From contig QJPP01000848.1 in NCBI GenBank assembly GCA_003996215.1, positions 62,001 through 126,000 on the forward strand: a stretch of 64,000 nucleotides of DNA. Reading direction: 5' to 3'. Positions 20,881 to 31,731 of the stretch are shown piece by piece (within the stretch, counting starts at the first letter, position 1; every line of letters begins with the position of its first letter). The notes below the pieces were generated by a model. That model was not told where the DNA came from. It did not search any database and saw only the letters and a list, made by a program, of their open reading frames with translations. The position numbers and the translations under genes were made by a program. Origin of the DNA: Jaltomata sinuosa. Taxonomy: Eukaryota > Streptophyta > Magnoliopsida > Solanales > Solanaceae.

Positions 20881-23800
20881 TTAAAATTTCTGAATAAAAT
20901 CATAAATGTGGGCACTTATTTCATCAGGCTTTTCTTGGTTGATGAAATGAGCTACTCCCTCCATTACAACAACTTCCTGTAAATTAGGAACTTCTTTCTT
21001 GAAACCACCATTGTGTATATACTCCTTTATACCAGGAACATGATATGTAATGTCTAGGTCACCAACCACAAACTTTGTTGGAACTTGAATTTTGCATCCA
21101 CTAAATGGTGCTGTGAGCTCCCAGTTTCTGAATATATAGTATAATCAAAATCTTGAAATCAGATTCGAAATCAGGTTGATTTGAAACTAAAATTTTGTTT
21201 CGATATGTAATTTGAATTTTTTCAGTTGTATATTTAGTCATCTATATAAAAGTCCCACAATTTGTGAAAACTGTTAAAACTTTTCTAACTCATATACAAT
21301 TTTACTAAATAAGCAAATCATAGTTCATAAACAAAGTATCGAAATATCTTAAGGTACCACATTAATAAAGCACATATCTTCGTGTTCTTTTTATTACTAA
21401 TAAATGTTTACGATTACATGTTATTATAAACTTCACAAATATGCATAATTTAACAAAGATCTACTAGTCCAAAAAAAAAAATAGTAGTAACTAGCTATTC
21501 TTTAATATAATCTTTCCACATTGTACAAGCAATTTGTTCAGCTCGAGTACGGGTCTTTTTTTTTATATAATTTAAAATGATGTATTTTTTTTGCAAAATA
21601 TAAACTTATAAATCAAGTTTTACCTTTTAAAAAAATGAAATCACAACTCGGAATTTGAAATTCAAACTTTTGGAGAATTTAGAATTTTTAAATCAGGATT
21701 TGAAATAAAATTGAAGTTTTGTTCACATTTCATGAACAAACATTGATCGTTTTCAAATTAAAATTTTAAATTTGAACCCCAAATTCTATGATCAAACGCC
21801 TACTAATAGTTCCAATTTGATATACTGCGAGTGGATTAATTTCATAACAGCTAAAATAAAGAAATTCAGTAAACACAAGCAAATTTAGTAGCATAGTAAG
21901 TAATTATGAGCAACAGAAATTCCTGGATTTTTCGTTTTAATTTATCTGTCTTATTTTTTTTTTAGTCCATTTCAAAAAAGAATGACTCTTTTTTTTCTTT
22001 TACACTGTTTGATTCTAAATTTTCACAAGATTAAAGAGCATTTCGATACATTTCACAAATCTTTAATTTAATATCACAAACCAGGCAAATAAATTAAAAC
22101 TGATGGAAGGAGTATACATACTTGTCGAAATTTCTGTAATAGTTCAATCCTCCAGTAAAGCCTGTTTTGTTTACTTTGTCAACATAATAATTCAAATCTT
22201 CCTCTTTTAGCCATGAGGGTAATGCTGCTGGTGAAAGAGCAAAGGCCTTATGAAAGCCAATCTCTTTAGGAACGCAAGGTGGGCGTGTATCACGTGAAGA
22301 AAAAAATCCAATAAGGAGTTTTGCAGTATCAATTGAAGCAAATTCCTCTTCCACTTCCCCTGGTTTCTAAATATAATAATAATAGCACACCATTAGTAAA
22401 TCCAAGAAAAAATTTAATAAAGTGGACAATTAATATGAGATGAAAGATGTAATATATTGGATTCAACTTCAGCTACTAAAAGAAAAAGATCTGATGTGCC
22501 CAATAGCATCCATCACATTAGCTTCTCTCCAAATTATGAAACTTGAACGCAATTAATAGTTCCACTCTTATTCTAAAAAGACTGATAAACAAGAAATGGT
22601 AACCAAGAAAGTAAAGGCCTTTTAACTTGTTCGATATTTTATATTTTTTTTTTGTAAAATTTTAAGTATCCGTTTGGTCATAAGAATTTTACTCTTTTTC
22701 GGAAAAAAATTTTCACTTTATTCTAAAAATGGTGTTTGGCCATAAGAATTCCAAATACAACTTGGAGTTGTATTTGGAAAAAGTGAAAACAATTAAAATT
22801 TGTTTTCACTTTTTTCACTTTAAGGACCCGTTTGGCCATAAAAATCAAAAACACATTCACTTTATTTGGTATTCACTTTATTTGGTATTCACTTTAAAGT
22901 TGAAAATAGAATTGGAGTTGTGTTTGGTCATAGTATTTTCAAAAATATTTTAGACTATTGAGTTGGTGTAGTATTTAAAAATAAAGTGAGAGGAAAAATT
23001 GAATCTAAAAATAGTGAATACACCTCGAGAGGTGTTTTTCAAAAAACCAAAAATTGTGAAAACATATTCCGGAATATGTTTTTGATTTTCATGGCCAAAC
23101 AAGTATTCTGAAATAAAGTGAAAACATATTTTGAAATATTGTGAATAATATTTATGGCCAAAAGCCTACTTACTTCTCTCACAGAAAATAAAAAACAACT
23201 CCAATTTATATTAATGGCCAAACACAACTCCAACTCCAACTCCAAAAAATTGTGATTTTCATGACCAAACGCCTACTTAGTAATAGGTTAATTAATTGAC
23301 TAGTTGAACTTTCACTAACAAACAGATTGTGAGGATTCAATTCCCCAGTTTGTAACCCTCTCCCAACCCAATTAAAAAAAATTGATATTTTTGAAGTTGC
23401 ACTAAGATGCTCAATCAATCAATCACCTATGGGCTATGACTCAATCCTTTAGGTAAAAGAATACTAAGATCTAGTCAATCTATTACAAAAACAATTCCAC
23501 TTCATCCCAATTTGAGACAAGCTATCCAAATTTCACACAGGCAGAATCTACTGTATTTCCATCCACAGACCCAAAAAGATAGAATGGAAATTAAACTATT
23601 CCCTTCATATTAGAGGAGTTCTCAAGATAAGAAAATGAATGTCTGGATCTAACCTGTCACCTGGGACACGACCTCAAAAGCTAGCTTATCAAGTGAGAAA
23701 TGTGCAAATGGTTTTGAAGATTCTTTTCTGGTTCAGTTACAAAGAAACAAGTAAAAGTATACCTGAAATCTACACATGTAATAGTCATCACCAAGCAACT

Positions 23801-24227
23801 CTCGCAAGTACTCCACTGGTTTTCGTGACAGGTGTCTGGGACGGTACTCACAACTCAGATTAACCAATGCCTTGATACGATCAGGACGGAACAAGCAGAA
23901 ATACCAAGCAATTAGAGCACCCCAATCATGTCCAACTAAGAACACTTGCTGTAGATCCAGAACATCTAACAAAGCAACTAAGTCACCAACAATGTGGAAA
24001 GCAGTGTAACTACTGACTTCTGTTGGACAATCAGTGTCTCCGTACCCGCGAAGATCGGGAGCAATGGCTCTGTAACCTCTGTTAGACAGGTACAGCATTT
24101 GGTGGCGCCATGAATACCATAACTCAGGGAAGCCATGTACAAATAGAACTGCTGGACCTTCACCAATTTCTGCTACGTGCATTTTTATCCCATTAACTGA
24201 TACATTTTTGTGCTCTATTTTCTCCAT
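20881..24227 (-). CDS. Soluble epoxide hydrolase, copy 2 (three exons)
   Basis: Tandem paralogue of the gene at 14632-18020, same strand, structure and intron phases. Exons are 23763-24227, 22122-22366 and 20881-21127, giving 318 residues; the extra residue is in exon 2 (FHKAFALSP against FQAIAQSP). The catalytic set is complete: HGFPELWYSW, VGHDWGALIAWYF with the nucleophile Asp, lid Tyr in GGLNYYRNF, Asp in VVGDLDITYH and His in GVAHFINQEKP. Differences from copy 1 cluster around the lid and substrate pocket (NLSCEYRPRH against NLSVMFRPRH, and YLRELLGDDYY against SFRELYGDDYY), which could alter substrate range. Start at ATG 24225-24227 agrees with family length. Intron 1 contains an inverted-repeat element. 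Homology to copy 1 extends about 60-80 bp into the 5' and 3' flanks. Confidence 0.92.
22662..23279. mobile_element. Inverted-repeat MITE in intron 1 of epoxide hydrolase copy 2
   Basis: Left end AAGTATCCGTTTGGTCATAAG and right end inverted CTAAGTAGGCGTTTGGTCATGA. The motif GTTTGGCCATAAGAATT and variants recur in both orientations inside, implying a nested or multiply folded element. Absent from the matching intron of copy 1, so it inserted after the gene duplication or was lost there. Confidence 0.55.
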
Positions 24228-24299
24228 TTTCCTCTGTTTTTTCTCTGCCTTTTCTGTTTGCTATTTAATCATATATAAGCTTTCTGGAATGAGTTTTTA

Positions 24300-26458
24300 A
24301 CTTTATTTTTACACAATCAACTAGTTAGAAGATAATATAAATAAATTATATATACTGAATTGTTTGGTTGCCCGTTAGTGTTATGGAAGTATTAGCAATG
24401 TAGTTATGCCGAATTTTGTTACTATATTTATGTATTTATTGTTTTATATTTTACTCTTATGTACTCCATTTGTTATGCCGAATTGTTAAGCTAACTATCG
24501 AATATTGTACTTTCTCCGTTTTAAATTGATTGTCTGTTTTAATTTGGCATGAAGTTAAATAAAATAAAGAAAAATTTTGAATCTTTTGGTCTTAAATTAA
24601 AGATATGTCAAATGTAGCAAAATATCATTTTATCTTGTGGTCTTAAATATATCATGCTGGAAAGTTGAAATTAAAAGAGTTACTAAAAAAAGAATGGGTC
24701 ATTTTCTTTAAACGGACTAAAAAGAAAAATAGGTCAAACAAATTGAAACATACATAATATTAATTATATTAATTTAAGAGGGTGTTTGAATTCGTTTTTC
24801 ATAAATAGCTTATAAGCTAATAGTTAAAAGTCATAAGTTGAAAATATTCCATATTTGGCTTTTTACTTATTTTTTTACCTTTTTTGGCCTAAAAGTATCT
24901 CTAATTTTTTTAAAAATAATTTAAAAAAGCAAAAGACTAAATACACCTCGAAAGTTCATTTATTTTGAATGGAGCCGCCCCTCCCAAGATGCCTAAATTC
25001 ATTTATTTTTTCTGTACATTTGTGGAATTGAATAATGGCCGTAGTTTTAGATTCCACTTTAGTTGTCCCTCCCTAGATGCCTAAATGAGGAACTTGTTTT
25101 TTAGGAATTGAGGAGTCGTTTGGTACGAGATAATAATTTTGAGATAAAATACAGGATTATTTTATCATGTGTTTAGTAGAGGTATTGGTTAGTCTCGAAA
25201 TTATTTATTTCATTATTTATATTATAGTGATGAAATAAATTATCCCGTATATATGATAGGATAACTTATCCCATGAGATATCTCAATCCATGGGATAACT
25301 TTGTTTATCCTATCCCCCGTACCGAATCCAAAAATATTTTTTGTTTGTAACAAAAAAGATACTTAATTATGCTTATAGCGTTTAGAATGTCACTCAAACT
25401 GTCCGAATACCTATTTTATTCTTTAAACTATTAACCTTAATGATTTCGCTTTATTTTTATATCGTTAGTTATATTCTCCGTCTAAATTTATAGACACATC
25501 AATTAAATAATATCACATAAATTAGGACAGAAAAAATAACAGTTTAGCCGGCCACACCAAGGACATGCATTGTATTTTTGTAAAGGGGAGATTCTTTTGA
25601 GATCTCTTTGAAAACTACATAACAACAAACGAGAAACTATAATGCACTTACTTCATTCCGCTTCATATTAATTGTTCATATTATTAAAATTAATTATCTT
25701 AAATTATTTATAATTTATAAAATTAAAATAGAATTAATTTTTTTTTTTATCCTTGTAATTAATTTTTTTTAAAAGTGTAAACAAATTTATAAAATTCTAA
25801 AAAAATTATTTAATATTGAATTAGTAAAACTGTCCTTCTTAGTATGATTTCTTAAAAAAATCGTGTAAAAAGGAAAGTGAATAACTAAGAGACAGTTTAG
25901 GTCACATGTTCATATCTTGAATTTTGTTGACACACAAAAAAATATTTATTCCGTGACAAAGATGATTTAAAAAATAGTTTAGGTCACATGTTCATATCTT
26001 GCACTTTCTCCGTTCATTTTTATTTGTCACATTTCACTTCACGAGAGATAATTTGACTAATCTTTGAAATTAAATTAAATTAAATTTATTTGATATTTTA
26101 AATTTAAATATTTAAAAACTATAAAAAAAATCTATGAATTGTAATCATTCTCATATTAATATGATGAAAAAATATATCTTAAAATATTTATCAAAATTTA
26201 TGCAATTTAACTCTTGAAAAATAAAACCTGACAAGTAAAATAAACAAAGGGAATAATTTGGTTCGGCCACTATTTGAAAATGTCCTACTAGTAATAAGTA
26301 ATCACACAAAAAAGGAATGAATTACAACTATGACTACTTCTTACGTCAACACATACCTGCAACAGATAGTTTTGTCACCTAATACTTTTTTTTTTGGTAA
26401 TTTGTCACCTAATACTTAAATCAATGAAAAGATAATTTTTTTTGGTATCTATGTTATA
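24300..26458. other. Intergenic with several worn MITEs
   Basis: No genes. A stowaway-like segment lies at about 24508-24755 (CTTTCTCCGTTTTAAATTGA to CAAATTGAAACATACA). The left half of a second MITE family begins near 24791 (GGGTGTTTGAATTCG). An inverted-repeat MITE lies at about 25108-25330 (GTCGTTTGGTACGAGATAA against inverted GGATTCGGTACGGGGGATAGG). Confidence 0.45.
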
Positions 26459-27757
26459 CTAGAGCAAAAGCCCCGTGCCAGCACGGCCCAACAAATCACA
26501 TTAAAAATTGTCTTATGTATTTTTGTGTCTCAATTTATATATTAATTAAATTTTATATATTTTTAAAATATTTTTAATTGTTAATTATTGTATTTTATAG
26601 TAATTTTTACTTAAAAATATTTTAAGTTATTAATTATTGTATTTTATATTAAATTTTACGTTATTTTTAAATAATATATGTTACTTTCGTTGTCCTAATG
26701 TATGTGACACACGAAATTTGAAAAGCCAACCAAAATTCTTATATGATTTTTAAATATTTTAAGTTGTTAATTATTTTGATTTAATGCAATAAATAAATTT
26801 CATCATAACTTACACATGTAATCAAATATCGTATTAATTAAATTAAACTATGTTTACCACAAAGCTAAATAGTCAATTTATGTAACACAAATAAAATTTG
26901 AAGTCAATCAATTTTTATATGTTTTTATAAAAAATATTTCAAGTTGTTGATTATTATAATTTATAATAATTTTTACATAATTTTCACATAATGTATCTTA
27001 CTCATTTGTCCCAACTTATGTGGTGGTACATATAGATTTCGAGAGTCAACGATTTTTTGTAGGTATTTTAAGTTGTTAATTATTGTGATTCATAACACTT
27101 TTTATATAGTTTTCACATAATATATGTTATCCCCTTTGTCCCAATTTATGTGGTACAGATAAGATTTTGAGAGTCAATCTATTTTTTTACAAGGTTTTTA
27201 GATATTTAAGTTGTTAATTATTATGATTTATAGTGCTTTTTACATAATTTTCACATAATATACGTTACTTCTTTTATTCTAATTTATGTGGTATTAAATG
27301 AAATTTTGAAAATTAATTAAATTTATTTTAAGTTATTAATTATTATAATTTATAGTATTTATTATATAATTTTAAATATATAACTGATTAAAAAAAATAT
27401 AAAACAAATAAATTTATCCAAAATTTGTCACAACATGAACAAGCTAAATGGCATAATCTTTATATAAACTAACAAATGAGGTCACCAAAAAGTCATTTGA
27501 AAAAATGCAAAAAGCCTCAAATAGCAAAAGATGTTGGACCCACATGTATAGAAAGCTCAACAAATTTCGACTGGTACACAAGTAAAAAGCAACACATGAA
27601 CTGGTTGTTTTGTCCAATAATAAAAAAATACACCTATAATGCAAATACGTACATGTTTTTCAAAGCACATAAATAATAAAATATCCAAAATACCCCTGTC
27701 CAGGAAGCAGGCATGTCGACGAAGACCTGCTTCCTGGACACTTCTATATAGTAGTAA
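26459..27757 (-). mobile_element. Helitron candidate, minus orientation
   Basis: Read on the minus strand, the 3' end has a hairpin CCGTGC-TG-GCACGG (26486-26473), then 10 bases leading to CTAG (26462-26459) and a T, exactly the Helitron terminal layout. The distal 5' end is less certain. A run related to CTTTACTACTATATAGAAGTG lies near 27757-27738 but does not start with TC. A strong hairpin at 27697-27740 lies next to it. No Rep/helicase ORF, so non-autonomous. The inside is AT-rich with repeated stowaway-type half sites. Confidence 0.4.
27697..27740. repeat. Perfect 15-bp hairpin
   Basis: Left arm TGTCCAGGAAGCAGG (27697-27711), a 14-base loop containing GTCGAC, and right arm CCTGCTTCCTGGACA (27726-27740). 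The arms are exactly complementary and GC-rich in an AT-rich setting, so it stands out. Its place next to the presumed Helitron 5' end suggests a transposon terminal structure; a promoterless terminator-like role is unlikely in plant DNA. Confidence 0.85.
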
Positions 27758-27895
27758 AGTATAAGTAAAATAGTTACTAATTTCCATTATTTTTCTTTCA
27801 CTTTATTGACCACTAAATTATCCTCTTAGATGCTAATTATGTTCCGAATCATTTCTTAATATGTATTTAACTTAATTAAATTATTTATAATAATA

Positions 27896-28110
27896 ACATA
27901 TGCAGTATAATCTTATAAACTGGGGTATGAAAAAGTAGAGTGCACGCAGAACTTATCTTTATTTCAGAGGTAGAGCAGTTGTTTCCGATGGACTCTCGGC
28001 TCAAAGAAAAAATAATCTTAAGCAGCCCAGAAAAAGAAGTAATAGAACTATAAGAAATAACAGATAGTAATAAAAACAGCAGATAACAACAGGACAATAA
28101 CTATAACAAA
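27896..28110 (-). mobile_element. RTE LINE/SINE 3' tail, minus strand
   Basis: Reverse complement of the tail seen at 15640-15720: AGTAGAGTGCACGCAGAACTT, CAGAGGTAGAGCAGTTGTTTC and GATGGACTCTCGGCTCAAAG. Diverged and without coding sequence. Confidence 0.6.
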
Positions 28111-28408
28111 ATAATATAATAGTCTAAGTACAAGACAAGAATAATATTAAAAATCAAAAACTACAAAAGCAATATTAAATTCTTTAATCATAATAAAGTG
28201 TATTGATTTGATATAAATATCCGATACAGATAAATTTTTACCTAACCCAACCCTTTCACATGCTTCACACACAAAACTTCAATAATTTGAAGGGCCCTCC
28301 AAAGTCCAAATCCCCCAACTACTCAACATGCATTTAAGTATGTAACCTCATTTTCTAAAGCAATTAGACCAAAAAAAAAGTGTTTTTCTCGTCATACTCA
28401 AAACAATA

Positions 28409-28617
28409 TCGTTTGGTGTGAGGGATAAAAACAAATAGTCCTCGGATAAAATAAATAGTCCTAGAATAAATTTCTGGTGTCTTGTTTGGTTGTCAAGTTT
28501 GGGATAACTTATCCCACCATTTATACCATAGTGATGGGATAAGTTATCCCATATACATGGTGGGATAACTTATCCCGTGATAATTAATCCCAGAATAACT
28601 TGTTTTCAACCAAACGA
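28409..28617. mobile_element. MITE with three internal palindromes
   Basis: Ends TCGTTTGGTGTGAGGGATAA and, inverted, AGTCGTTTGGTTGAAAACAAG. Inside, GGGATAACTTATCCC occurs at 28501-28515 and 28562-28576, and GGGATAAGTTATCCC at 28536-28550; each is a near-perfect palindrome. Related to the Tourist-like family at 2852-3018. Confidence 0.6.
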
Positions 28618-29203
28618 CTAATATATTGTATACTGAAGTGACGATATTAAAAAAAATTAGATATCTTTTTTACTAATTTAAATTAAAGTAAAGATATTTC
28701 ATTCATTCCACTACTCGATGAGATAAGTCAACAACGATGATGCCTTCGAATCAATTTCTTATACTTAGGTTTTGTTGTTAAGTTAGGAAAATAGTTGGGA
28801 TATCAAAACCATTTCATTTTTTCATTTTTTTGGAAGTGCACTACTGATAATCCAAAAAGATAATTAGTGAGAATTTGAATTAGTTGAGCTTCAAAATGAT
28901 TATCGAATATTAGGTGAAGATTTGAATTGAAAAAAAAATAATTACATGCATCGGTTTGTTTGGCCTTTGTTAGAAACATCAATTCCTAATCTCTCATCTT
29001 TTTCTCTATACTAGGTACTAGGTATAGAAGATAGTACCCACCCCTATCTAATCTCATTGCCTTACATATATGATATAACTAAACTAGTACAATAATTTTA
29101 AGGGTGTCCCACTAAACCCAACTCCTCCCCCACCCACCCTACACATACTAGACCCCTATACACACACTACTAATTTATGCTTGCTTCTTCATTTTCTAAA
29201 ATA

Positions 29204-29551
29204 CTCCCTCTGATCCATTTTAGTTGTTATATTAATTTTATCAAAAATTATTAGTTTAAAAAATAATTATTATTTTTAAAAAATTAAAATATAATTAATT
29301 TTTCTTGTTGTTTATTTTTATTTGTGCATTATACTAAAAATATATTTTCACTCTTAGCATATTAAGAGAAAAACATATATTTTTTTCATGTTTTTAACTT
29401 TAACATTAATTACTCATTTTCAAATCATTTTTCAAGACCTAAGACTATACATCAATTAATATGCATATTGTGGTAATAAAATACTCATAGTAATCATTAT
29501 TTCTTAAGGACATGCAAAGTCCAAAGTACAAGTAAAAGAGAACAGAGGGAG
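29204..29551. mobile_element. Stowaway-like MITE
   Basis: 348 bp with TA on both sides (29202-29203 and 29552-29553). Ends CTCCCTCTGATCCATTTTAG and, inverted, CTCCCTCTGTTCTCTTTTAC. Confidence 0.65.
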
Positions 29552-29924
29552 TATTAGTTTTATCTTTGATGTTACTTAATAAATATGAAGAGAAATTAAT
29601 ACAGTGAAAAAGAAATAGTATTGAATTGAGATCAAAGAATAAATAAAAATGATTTTGTTAAATTACCCTTTACACGTCCATTAATAAATATTAATTAGGA
29701 GAGAATTTTGATTATTTTAATCTTGTTTATATTTAAGCTATAATCCTACTATATTAAATGTTTACTCGATTTATGTGGCATCAATTTTCAAAGTCACTTT
29801 ACCATCGTATCAACAAAAATGAGGAGAAAATCCAAATAGACACTTAGGAATAAACTAAATTAACAATTCCAAGAAGTAATAACATCTTATATCAAGGACT
29901 TTGTAGTCTTCAAGAAAAATTATA

Positions 29925-30182
29925 CTCCCTTATTTCATTTTATATGACCCATGTTGACTTGATACTCTTTTAAAAAAATATTTGTTAATAGTTTATTTTA
30001 CTAAATTAGTCTTATTAATGATTTGAAAATCTGAATTTGAGTATTAATACTTTATGTAATCATTTAATAAGAAGGATAATATTGGAAGAAAATAATAAAC
30101 TTCTCTTGATTTACTAAATTGGACAAGTAAAATTAAATATTTACTTTTGATATAGAGGCAAGGTAATATATAACGAAGGGAG
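29925..30182. mobile_element. Stowaway-like MITE
   Basis: 258 bp with TA on both sides (29923-29924 and 30183-30184). Ends CTCCCTTATTTCATTTTATA and, inverted, CTCCCTTCGTTATATATTAC. Confidence 0.65.
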
Positions 30183-30419
30183 TACTAATGGTAAAATGAA
30201 GAAGATTAATTAATTTTGTCTTAAACTTCTAAAATGACAAATAATTTGAGATAACTATTTTTCGATAAAGCTAAATTATGTACAACGATTAAAAAAAGGG
30301 GATAATTTCAAATATGTACAATAAAGTAATTAGTTTACAATAAATATAGCAAAGTTTTCTTTACAAAAAAAATAGCCCAAAAATGAACTAGCCACAAAAA
30401 AAAATTACAAAATAATAAC

Positions 30420-30640
30420 CGCATGTATATGTAATGTATCGATATTGTATAAAAGTTATGTAACGTATCAATATTATATAAATGATGTATAAACGTGTAT
30501 CGATATTGTATAAATAATGTATAAATGTGTATCGATATTGCATAAATAGTGTATAAATATTTATCGATATTGGATAAATGATAATTTAAACGTGTATCGA
30601 TATTGTATAAATGTATATGTAATGTATAGATATTGATTTT
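30420..30640. repeat. AT-rich minisatellite
   Basis: About six degenerate units built on TGTATCGATATTGTATAAA, with period near 35 bases. The ClaI-like ATCGAT core is present in nearly every unit. Sits just inside the left end of the Pack-MULE candidate. Confidence 0.75.
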
Positions 30641-30802
30641 TTAAAACAAACACTAGCATAGAAAAAAAAATCTATACGGGCCACCACCACTGTCAGCCTC
30701 CACTTCCCCCGTTTTTTCTGGCCAAGCTCCGGGCAAACAAACAACAACCATTCTCCTTTTTCTCGACGAAACAAAGGTCAATGCTCCAACAACCATTCTC
30801 CT

Positions 30803-30982
30803 AATTGGCTATATATCATACCATGGGGCATAAATAAAGCTGTCAACTATGTAAAAGAACGCTATGGAAATCCTACCATGGTTCTGGCAGAAAATGGTAT
30901 GGTTTGTTTAACTGGCGCAATGTTTAAAGTCTATGTTGATTGTTACTAATAGTACATGATTTTCAGGTATTGAAGATGATGG
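30803..30982 (+). pseudogene. Glycoside hydrolase family 1 (beta-glucosidase) fragment with intron
   Basis: The plus strand reads NWLYIIPWGINKAVNYVK then ERYGNPTMVLAENG (30803-30896), the conserved segment of plant GH1 beta-glucosidases that carries the catalytic nucleophile Glu in the ENG motif. A GT..AG intron (30897-30966) splits the Gly codon where plant GH1 genes have an intron. The next exon gives IEDDG, comparable to the family's MDDPG, before the sequence switches to another gene and a stop at 30987-30989. Retention of the intron shows copying at DNA level. Far too short to be functional; the family is about 500 residues. Confidence 0.8.
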
Positions 30983-31069
30983 GAGATAGAGAAGCAACAA
31001 GTTCATGAGAGGTACATGAGGCTGCAAGAACAAGGAAAAACAGAGCAAGCCAGGAAAGAACAAGGCTAA
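30983..31069 (+). pseudogene. PDAP1-type (28-kDa heat- and acid-stable phosphoprotein) fragment
   Basis: In a different frame from the GH1 piece the plus strand reads EIEKQQVHERYMRLQ then EQGKTEQARKEQG before TAA at 31067-31069. The string HERYMRLQEQGKTEQARK is the hallmark core of the plant PDAP1 domain. Only 28 codons remain of a protein of about 170. It abuts the GH1 fragment with no spacer. Confidence 0.75.
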
Positions 31070-31156
31070 TTAATGTAATAAATGGGTGATTTTTTTAAAG
31101 TGGGCTATTTTTGGTGTAAATAAGTTTGATGGGCTGACATTTTGCTTAATTTTCCC

Positions 31157-31731
31157 TAAAAAAAATACATCTTTTTCAATGGCCTCCCGTTATAAATATG
31201 GCTACAAGCCTGCAATACCATCATAAGTCCATACAGGAAAATCAAAAGTCCTTTATTTTAAGCTCTTTCGAATTATATGAACAGAATTGTTAATGATCTT
31301 ACTAGAAAAGAAGCTCCCACTATACTGGTGTCCTATGATAGTATAGCACTCTCCTAGAAATGTTGCAAACTCTTTTGGAACAATCTTTTGATTCTTCTAA
31401 TTTTTCGAGGCCAACATGAAAATCTGTACTTATCGACACTCCGATTTCAGTCGTAACATAAAGGAACATGTATGGAACAAAAAGAAAATGAATTCATTAT
31501 CCAGCATAGGCTTGTCGTAAATGTTGAATATATCACTCCCTCTTAATAGAGCTTAATTTCGCAAAACAGATTAGGAACACATTCAAAAATCAGCATAAGA
31601 TACTGGGGTGTAAGAGAAACAAGGGTGAAATAAGAAAATCCAACAAGAAAGAAAGTACTATGGCAAAAGTAGGTTGGGAAATCCCTTCTAAAAGAAATTC
31701 TGTCATTGTGCATTCAAACATCTGCAATTCC
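31157..31731. other. 3' flank of RPL18
   Basis: No second gene seen. Must contain the 3' UTR and polyadenylation region of RPL18 (minus strand, downstream of 31732). Confidence 0.4.

Larger units (their letters stand above)
28618..30298. other. Intergenic, contains two stowaway-like MITEs
   Basis: AT-rich with no coding sequence. Apart from the MITEs at 29204-29551 and 29925-30182 nothing is recognisable. Confidence 0.5.
30299..31156. mobile_element. Pack-MULE candidate carrying two host gene fragments
   Basis: 858 bp between GGGATAATTTCAAATATG and inverted GGGAAAATTAAGCAAAATG. Both arms also contain AAAATAGCCCA further in. Flanks are TAAAAAAAG (30290-30298) and TAAAAAAAA (31157-31165), eight of nine matching. 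The left end matches the well-supported MULE at 36076 (GGGATAATTTCA). Inside are a minisatellite (30420-30640), a beta-glucosidase fragment and a PDAP1 fragment. The terminal similarity is modest and the flank is A-rich, so the boundaries are provisional. Confidence 0.45.

Noticed and set aside
30586..30774. 62-residue minus ORF in the Pack-MULE candidate
   Set aside because: No domain and partly translated from the minisatellite.
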